Positions 57,676 to 64,000 of a stretch of DNA of 64,000 bases are shown one piece after another. Source of the DNA: Chlorops oryzae (Eukaryota > Arthropoda > Insecta > Diptera > Chloropidae); contig CM035808.1 of the NCBI GenBank assembly GCA_020466095.1, positions 27,867,345-27,931,344 of the forward strand, in the 5' to 3' direction. The first letter of the stretch is position 1; each line of letters starts with the position of its first letter. The position numbers and the translations under genes were made by a program. The notes beneath the pieces are model-generated. The model ran no database searches and was not told the origin of the DNA. It worked only from the letters and a program-made list of their open reading frames with translations.

Positions 57676-58485
57676 ATGCTTGTTAGCAGCAAAAAACTAT
57701 TTAGTCGTAAACGTAAAGCCGTTGGAAAAGGATTAATAAATAACCTTATTAATAAACTGCCAATTGAACTTCATTTACCAGGCTATCAGTTTTGTGGACC
57801 GGGAACTAAACTCGAAAAACGTTTAGCAAAAGGAGACAAGGGTATAAATCTTTTGGATTCTGCATGTAGAGAACACGATATTGCCTACTCTAAATTCAAA
57901 GACTTACCTAATCGCCGCATTGCCGATAAGATTTTAGTTGAGAGAGCTTGGGAGAGAGTAAAAGCTCCAGATTCGAGTGTCGCAGAAAAGGCAAACGCTT
58001 GGTTTGTCACAAACGCAATGAAAGCCAAACTGAAGATAGGTGGTAGTCTTCGAAAAAACAATAATCGAAAACTAAAGACTGTGAAGAACAAAAAGAAGAA
58101 ATTCTGTACTAAAATTTTCACTACTGCAATAAAAAATGCTACAAAAGTTTTAAAAAATGCAAAACCAATTGATATGAATGATGCTATTCAAATTGCTGAG
58201 AAATCTTTATCATCTACTCTTAAGAGGAAAAATCGTAAAGTTCTACCTCGTATAATCCCTGTACCAAAAGTGGGTGGATTTTTACCATTAATACCAATTT
58301 TAGCGGGTATTGCAAAACTTGGAGGAATAGTATCTGGAGGCATGTCGATTGCAAATATGATAAAAAATATAATATCTGCAAAGGATAAAAAGCCCAAGGA
58401 ACCTGTTGCCATTGGAAATGGGCTTTATTTAAAACCCTATAGAAATGGATATGGTTTCTATCTTCGTCCTTATTCAAAAAACTAA
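57676..58485 (+). CDS. Virion-type phospholipase A2 protein
   Basis: 269 residues, intact. Residues 37-44 YQFCGPGT are the Ca-binding loop and 64-71 CREHDIAY the catalytic His-Asp motif of the parvovirus VP1u-type PLA2, preceded by a basic segment. After it come a Lys/Arg-rich middle (about 115-145), then a Gly/hydrophobic segment GGFLPLIPILAGIAKLGG (200-217). The C-terminus is GNGLYLKPYRNGYGFYLRPY. This domain layout (PLA2, basic, membrane-active) is known from adintovirus/Polinton virion proteins and suggests endosome or membrane breach during entry (inference). His67 and Asp68 are intact. No signal peptide. Confidence 0.85.
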   Translation: MLVSSKKLFSRKRKAVGKGLINNLINKLPIELHLPGYQFCGPGTKLEKRLAKGDKGINLLDSACREHDIAYSKFKDLPNRRIADKILVERAWERVKAPDSSVAEKANAWFVTNAMKAKLKIGGSLRKNNNRKLKTVKNKKKKFCTKIFTTAIKNATKVLKNAKPIDMNDAIQIAEKSLSSTLKRKNRKVLPRIIPVPKVGGFLPLIPILAGIAKLGGIVSGGMSIANMIKNIISAKDKKPKEPVAIGNGLYLKPYRNGYGFYLRPYSKN

Positions 58486-58544
58486 TTAGCACTCTACCCA
58501 AAAGAGCCCTAACCGAGGTCGACCTAAGAAAATATGCCGCTAAC

Positions 58545-58850
58545 TTGAAATCTTTCAGAGGAGTTTTTATGCGAAATACTTTACCAAGACGTCCTCATAA
58601 GATTGAATGTGGAATAATTAATCTGGATTCATCAGATGGAGATGGTACTCATTGGGTAGCATATTTTAAAAATAATACTGTTACGGAATATTTTGATAGT
58701 TTTGGTAACCTTCCACCACCGAAAGAAGTTATCAAATATCTCGGTGCAAATAATTTAAGATACAACTATAAACAACATCAGCAATACAATTCATATAACT
58801 GTGGTCATTTGTGTTTAAAGTTTCTGTATTCACAATCATGCAACAATTAA
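58545..58850 (+). CDS. Adenovirus-type cysteine protease (maturation protease)
   Basis: The frame opens at 58443, inside the PLA2 gene's 3' end, and its first ATG is at 58545. The sequence before it (TLPKRALTEVDLRKYAANLK) looks like part of the same protein, so the true start may be lost or produced otherwise. Catalytic features are in the family's order: THWVAYF (His), EYFDSFG (Asp), and YNSYNCGHLCLKF with a preceding Gln (Cys). Role: capsid protein maturation. The AATAAA signal follows directly after the stop. Short for the family, whose usual length is about 120-200 residues. Confidence in the family is high, in the start low. Confidence 0.85.
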   Translation: MKSFRGVFMRNTLPRRPHKIECGIINLDSSDGDGTHWVAYFKNNTVTEYFDSFGNLPPPKEVIKYLGANNLRYNYKQHQQYNSYNCGHLCLKFLYSQSCNN

Positions 58851-58924
58851 ATAAAATATCAATTTTAAATACATAAAAAGTTTCTTTTATTTATAATTTG
58901 ATAATATCTGATAATTATAAACCA
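58851..58924. terminator. Convergent polyadenylation region
   Basis: Plus-strand AATAAA just after the protease stop (TTAAATAAAATATC) and minus-strand AATAAA-like signals (TTTTATTTAT read in reverse) lie in about 75 bp between converging genes. Both transcripts end here. Confidence 0.6.
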
Positions 58925-61590
58925 TTACATATATTCCATTAATTCAATATCTTTAGCAATACTCATGAGTTCGTCATCATTTACAGCAATCTTATAGTGT
59001 CCCCAAGCATAAGTATTTTTTTTTATCCTCTTTAACAAATCTTTTATCATCATTGTTACTTAAAACTAATTTCGTAAATAATTGTGTATAAATTTTATGA
59101 AATTTTGATTTAAAAAAATACATATCGCGAACATAATATTTATCTTCTAATAAACATAATTTATAATCATTAATACTCAATTTATTGAGCACGCATCTTT
59201 TAACACCTTTCGACTTTTTTATTTCTTTCGTATCTGTTATATCTAAGGAATACATTTTGGGACGTAGACCCACAAATTCTCTAATTATTTTTCCATTAGC
59301 TTCGTCTTTCATCATTCCTAATATTTTTTTATTTTTTAAAGGTAAATTATATGGATTTTTGGGAGGATATTCGGACGTATCAAAACGCAAATCAATATCG
59401 TTGGATATATCTGAATAAAAGTCATCCGTCTTTATTGTGTATATAAAGGAATCCGTATCCATATAATTTAGTAAAAGGTTTTCATTATATTTGGGTTTCA
59501 TATAGACGTAATGGAAATCATACATTAGAAATTTCGATAACTCGAGTACTATAAAACCTAAATATAACGGTTTATCATATGTAACATGATCCCGATCTAA
59601 TTGAATTGCTATCATAGAGTCGCTGAAATGTTTAACGCTGCGAAATGTTGGATGTGCTATAAGAGCACGAGCACCTAAATGTCGTCCTCTACTTTCCCAT
59701 TCACTCACAATTTTTATGTTTTTCCTTTTATCTACATTTTCCATAGTTTTACCGTAAACCGAATTGTTGAGTAATTTAAAAAAATTCTTCTCAAAATCAC
59801 TCTTAGAGAGCGTTCTATGATGAGTATTTAAGTCAATGTAGCTCTTTAACCAAGGTGACTGTTTAAACTTTAAAACTCTATGAACTTTTATTAGTTTCAT
59901 TCCATTCTTAATACATTGTTGTAGAACTCTATAGTGAATGATATAATTTCGTTTATCTGTTAAGTCTGTTATTAGTTTCGATGTCCTTGAACCACCAACT
60001 TTTTTATTTTCCGCACAAAAAGGAAAATCATTATGATAATCATGAATTCCTTGGGGATAATCTAAATCTACTTCTAAAATATACCCATATAAAGCTTCTG
60101 AATCTATTTCAAATATATTAAAACTTTCAATGTCTTCTACCCATTCAAATTCTCCAGTAGGTAGGTACTGAGACATTGCCCAACCATACAAGTTGTTCGC
60201 ATCTAAGTATACAATATATTCAGATGGTTTGGTTGAATCAAAATCAGGCATATATTTGTTGTTGGCTTTAGAATGTCGTTTTGAACATTGGACAATACCA
60301 CCTCTGATTCCTTTTTTAACGAAATCATACATACTTATATCTGTAAATAGTTCGAGTTCTATTTTTGTTGATTTCAACATTGCATCCCAAGATAAGCCCG
60401 GAATAGTTATGTATTGACAAGGATCCAAATCATAGATACTTTTACATATTTTTCGAAAATTTTCTAAGATATCGGTTAGGAGAAATACATCTGTTTTTAA
60501 ATAGAGAATCATGTAGTCTTTCAATGATTTACAATTTAATGTATTCCATACATTTACAGCATGACTATAGTCCTCAATAGAACACTCACTATTATTTAGT
60601 ATATTGAAAAATTTCTCACGGGGAGGTAGTTGATTTTCTTCAAGACGTTTAATTGAATCTAAATATTCATAGGGAAAGACACCCTTTCTTTTAAGTAAAG
60701 AAAACTGTTCAGTGTTGGGATACATTGATCTGAGTACGTGAAAATCTTCAGATCGCAAGTTTTGAGCTAAGCTTTCTAAGCTTGCTGTCATGAATCTATA
60801 GGAATCTACAAAACGAATTTCCATGCGTTCATTCTTGAGATTATCCCCCATTGGAATGTATTTCGATAGTGAAATGTAAAGCTCTTTATTGAGTGGAATT
60901 ACTCTTATGTCTCCGGGAATGGAAGTGAGTTCTTTTACAAATAAATGACAGTCGTAGGCGGAAAAATTATGAAAGAAAACTGGAATAAATTTCGATATCT
61001 GATATTTCAAATTACATTCTGAATGAGCTGCTCCACGAAAATCTCCAGTAAAATGACAGTGATCTGCAACTCGATCATTAATAAGATCTTCATTACAGAT
61101 ATGACATACTGAACTCTCCGCTAAGTTTTTCATTTGTTCTTTTGTAAGAGAATTCATTGGTTTACAAACACTTAAATAGTTGCTATAAAGAAATTTACAA
61201 TCATTTACTAATTTCTTTATAAACACTTCAACACAATCCTCTCCCGTATATATCCTAAACTTATCCAAACTTTCATCAAATTTAGATTTAATAAAATAAG
61301 CGAATGCCATTGGCTTATGATGCTTAGTGCTTACAACTTTCTTCGAATCTTTAATATTTATATTTTCCAAAATGCACTCAAAATCGGCGTAAATGACAAA
61401 AGGTACATCTAGTTGCTTTTTTTGAGCACGAAACTTTAAAATTTTATTGTCCTCGTCTGGCAGCTTTGTTACGACATGATTACATACCAATTTATGAGCT
61501 TCCAATCGTTCCTTGGATAAGGTGTATTGAAGACAGCCATGACAGAGATGTTTCATTCTGTGATTTGCAGAAAGTTGGGAGCTGATTAAT
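58925..61590 (-). pseudogene. Protein-primed DNA polymerase B, main exon
   Basis: Counting from the internal Met at 61556: Zn-finger C5/C8/H21/C25, Exo I DFE (58-60), CHIC...DHCHFTG...AHSECN (151-181, an endonuclease VII-like Cys/His module), and Exo II FHNFSAYD (195-202). Then Exo III YLKTD (352-356), motif A YLDANNLYG (450-458), motif B NNSVYGKTMEN (597-607) and motif C YMDTDSF (698-704). All catalytic Asp/Glu are present. The frame as read ends at 58992, but the family's C-terminal pattern (AWGHYK) appears in the next frame, continuing to TAA 58925-58927. The shift falls in an A9 run just after GAGGAT. The preceding exon joins at 61590. Role: replication of the element by protein priming (known). 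Broken further upstream by a hAT insertion. Confidence 0.9.
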
Positions 61591-61685
61591 CTACAAAAAT
61601 AAAATAAAATAAAATAAAAAATAATAATAATAATAAAAATAATAAAAAATTAAATTAATAAAGATAAATATTTTGGGTTACCAAC
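61591..61685 (-). other. 95-bp spliceosomal intron in PolB
   Basis: Donor AAG|GTTGGT at 61686/61685 and acceptor TTTTTGTAG|A at 61591/61590. Splicing is in phase 2, joining ...ISR to LISSQL without changing frame, and it removes an in-frame stop near 61655. The intron contains ATTTT and TAA tandem repeats, so it could also be a repeat expansion that is spliced out. Confidence 0.75.
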
Positions 61686-62115
61686 CTTGAAATATTTTTA
61701 ATCCATATATAATGCGTTTGATTGTTTTCCTTCTCAAAAAACAATAGATTTATATGCTTCTGTTGTTCTCCTCTGGTACAATAATACGGTCCAACAATCG
61801 CTTTACTCTCCTCATTCAATCCAAAAACATTTATACTTATTTCTGGATTATTCTCCTCAAAAATTTTAATTTGATTCAATGTCAATGGAAATGATAAGTT
61901 GGAGAAATTAAGCAAAGTTCCATCTGGGGTAGTAATGTGATCCAATTTTATATTTAGCTTATAATTTGAGCATTTTTCCAGATTTCGACCTGTTTGAAAG
62001 GACGATATCACTGCCCATTTGAAGCAGTTCTCATCTTTATTTTTAACATTTATACAAGCATGTTTTTTCTGAATCCATAATGGAAGCACTATATGACCAG
62101 ATCCTCTCATGGGTC
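61686..62115 (-). pseudogene. PolB N-terminal region, between intron and hAT insert
   Basis: Encodes the N-terminal part of the polymerase (WIQKKHACINVKN...YYCTRGE...YIWIKNISR). The upstream edge is the 8-bp repeat CATGGGTC (62108-62115) left by the hAT insertion. The same reading frame resumes on the other side of the insertion. Confidence 0.8.
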
Positions 62116-63344
62116 CAGGCGCGCAGCCAGGATTTCAATTTGGGGGGGGTTCGCAGAAAATTTTTCTAAATATTTTTTGTTTTTATTTTCGTAAAAAGCT
62201 TACAAAATATATAATTAAAATATATTTACATAAATATTTTACATTTTTATAAGGTGTACAAAGTAAAAAAAAGTATTTTCGAAGGAACTTATTCAATTTA
62301 AAGTGCAATGTTAAGTCTGCGCTTGCTTTCAGCAAGTTTATTTAGTATGTCCTCTACACTGGGAGTAAGATCTCGATGGACGTAGAGGAGTGCTAAGGCA
62401 TTTAACCTCTGTTCTGTCATTGTAGATCTAAGATAAGTTTTGAGTCGGCGGAGAGTTGAAAACGAACTCTCATTTTCACATGTGGTTATTGGAAGAGTAG
62501 CCAAAATAGTTAATAAAATAAAAATAGTTGGTAAAAATATCTTTTTTACAAAATTTTATAGCGTCAAACACTGTTTTTGGTCTTTCATTTTTTTCTAAAT
62601 TATTAATTAATTTATACCAAATAGTGAGCTCCATTTTTGAATCATCAAAATTTCCCTCTAAATCATCTTGATAAAACTGAAAGAGTTTTTTAAATTTGTC
62701 TAAAAAATCATCAACTTTTGCAGTATCGCTTTGAGGAAATAAAACTTGAAAACCAAGAAGAATATCCTTGTGTTTTGAAAAGCGATTGGTTAAGTTGACA
62801 ATAAATGCATCCACAAAAGGTAAATAAAGGGAAATACGATAATAATATTCAACACTTTTAGTATGAAAATGTGCTTCGTGGTCCTGAGAATGTGCGAGCC
62901 TAGGTTTTTTCAAAATAAGTCCGCTTGATAAACCTTGCTTCTCAGCGTTTTTAAACAATTTCTGAAATTCTTCCTCAGCGTTACTTCTTAAGGTTTGAAT
63001 ATTCTCTAAGCATATATCTGCTAGGACAACAGCATATTTGAGATCAATGTTTCTACCTTGTAAATATTTACATAGAACAAATGTGTAACTAAAAACTTGA
63101 TTTATACAATGAAGAGATATAAGAAATTCGCCTTTTTTTAAGGCACATTTTAATAAATTAGACTGACTTGACACATTTTGATCATTCCAAGAGGAAATTC
63201 GGTCAAGAACTAAAATTATTGCATCATAAAACTTAATAAAAGAGTTTGTAGGACGGCGATGTAGAAATGTAAGCTGTGTCGTGTATTTTTTCCTTAATTT
63301 GGGGGGGGTTTGAACCCCCAAAACCCCCCCTGGCTGCGCGCCTG
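62116..63344 (-). mobile_element. 1,229-bp hAT element inserted in PolB
   Basis: Perfect 16-bp TIRs CAGGCGCGCAGCCAGG (62116-62131) and its inverse (63329-63344), flanked by identical CATGGGTC (62108-62115 and 63345-63352), the 8-bp duplication of hAT elements. The ends carry G/C runs (G8 tracts). Inside is the C-terminal half of a hAT transposase. At 1.2 kb it is an internally deleted derivative; autonomous relatives are normally 2.5 kb or more. Confidence 0.95.
62298..63321 (-). pseudogene. hAT transposase, C-terminal part, frameshifted
   Basis: Two frames join near 62500-62530 (a T-rich stretch). The downstream part ENESSFSTLRRLKTYLRSTM...ERLNALALLYVHRD is the hAT dimerisation (hATC) domain; here R-L follows M-T-E-Q. 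The upstream part (63321-62476) is the preceding region of the ZMYM/52-kDa-repressor-like hAT type. The BED/TTF zinc finger and the N-terminal catalytic Asp are missing, so it cannot encode a working transposase. Confidence 0.85.
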
Positions 63345-64000
63345 CATGGGTCTATATTGGTTAATGTTCACTTCCAAGTGAACAATTCGTAAAAGAGACC
63401 ATCCACTATCCCTTTCTTGAAAAACATTCATTTTTTCCAAAATATCTTTGCATTTCTTGGAAAAGTCCTCATTTATATCTGATGACTCCGTTAATATAGT
63501 CATTTTAGTTGAGAAAGATTTTATCATTATTTTTGTTTCTTCCTCATTTTGCTTGATTAGCAAATATTCGCAAAATAGTTCTATGTTAGATTTTATCGAT
63601 GTATGCTTTAGAATTAGGTTGCTCAATGCGTCCAGAACTACTGTTTTTGCAGCTGCAAAGAAATGTTCTGGAATGAGTATACTTTCATCCTTATTCACAT
63701 AAACTAGAGTTTCCATTTTTTCGTTAAAAGCATGATTTATCCTCTTGAGGTTTTCACTAAAGTCAACCATGCTATTCTTTTTATGTTGATTGGTTCGCAG
63801 ATGATAAGACCAATCTGTTATAATAACATCTACTTCACATGCTTCACATTTCTTCGTGACAAGGTTTTCATCAGACATGTTTTGATCTTGGATTTGAAAT
63901 TCCGTACCATGAAGTGTCTCATAATGACTTTTTATAGCAAAACGGTTTTTAAATCTAATACCGCAATATTCGCACAGAATATCAGAATCGTTTTGGTCTT
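63345..64000 (-). pseudogene. PolB N-terminal zinc-finger region, runs off the window
   Basis: The frame is open from the window edge through CEYCGIRFKNRF...H...H (a C-x2-C-x12-H-x4-H finger, 63965-63900), then CEACEVDVIITDWSYHLRTNQH (63845-63780), a second C2H2 finger, and a helical region to the hAT junction. Such fingers precede the polymerase domain in many Polintons. The ATG at 63878 is not the start, since the frame continues upstream without a stop. Confidence 0.75.

Larger units (their letters stand above)
48030..64000. mobile_element. Polinton/Maverick (adintovirus-like) element, right end outside window
   Basis: Gene content defines it: protein-primed PolB, FtsK/HerA-type ATPase, adenovirus-type protease, double-jelly-roll capsid protein and retrovirus-like integrase occur together only in Polintons and their virus relatives (known). 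Secure limits are 51000 to beyond 64000. The left limit of 48030 given here is a guess that would make a 16-17-kb element, normal for the group. Most genes are on the minus strand; the PLA2 protein and protease are on the plus strand. No terminal inverted repeat could be tested because the right end is missing. Confidence 0.9.

Overview
The window looks like nuclear DNA of a fly (Diptera). It is AT-rich and full of microsatellites, tRNA-derived SINE pieces, small inverted-repeat elements and non-LTR 3' ends. Genes are sparse, with short introns (55-95 bp) bounded by GT...AG. The species is not identifiable from what I can see. All calls come from reading the sequence; no search was run.

Region 1 (about 1-20.4 kb): a 1-kb dispersed repeat with 127-bp internal tandem units, then three small related genes (5.0-5.8 kb minus, 7.8-9.1 kb minus, 10.5-10.9 kb plus). 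The first two share a Cys-rich N-terminus, a C-terminal module and a phase-0 intron in the same place; the third shares a DFMN motif block with the first. Around them lie SINEs, MITEs and two decayed non-LTR 3' ends.

Region 2 (20.5-31 kb): the first coding exon of a Vsx-like homeobox gene (minus; FAIQEILGL motif, Gln/His/Ala-rich tracts), then long upstream non-coding DNA with several MITEs whose target-site duplications are readable.

Region 3 (31.3-38.5 kb): a DNA transposon starting CACTG, with long terminal inverted repeats and a CxxC-rich candidate DDE transposase gene. It sits between two copies of the same 1.5-kb locus. The second copy is an empty site and carries its own insertion of the 1-kb repeat. 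Either a duplication or two haplotypes joined in assembly would give this.

Region 4 (38.5-51 kb): repeats, including a TTAAG-type satellite, a TATCGAT-rich block, a 46-bp tandem array and a roughly 190-250-bp tandem array leading into a promoter and a broken small gene.

Region 5 (about 51-64 kb, continuing past the right edge): a Polinton/Maverick (adintovirus-like) element. It encodes protein-primed DNA polymerase B, packaging ATPase, adenovirus-type protease, major and probable minor capsid proteins, retrovirus-like integrase with chromodomain, a phospholipase-A2 virion-type protein and a BIR-domain (IAP-like) protein. Five of its genes have a TATA box and initiator at almost identical spacing. 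Integrase, major capsid protein and a small gene at the left are frameshifted. PolB is interrupted by a hAT element with a perfect 8-bp target-site duplication and by a 95-bp intron, and its C-terminus is shifted at an A9 run. Several frameshifts fall in homopolymers, and other parts of the window show deletion-type noise, so some breaks may be assembly errors.
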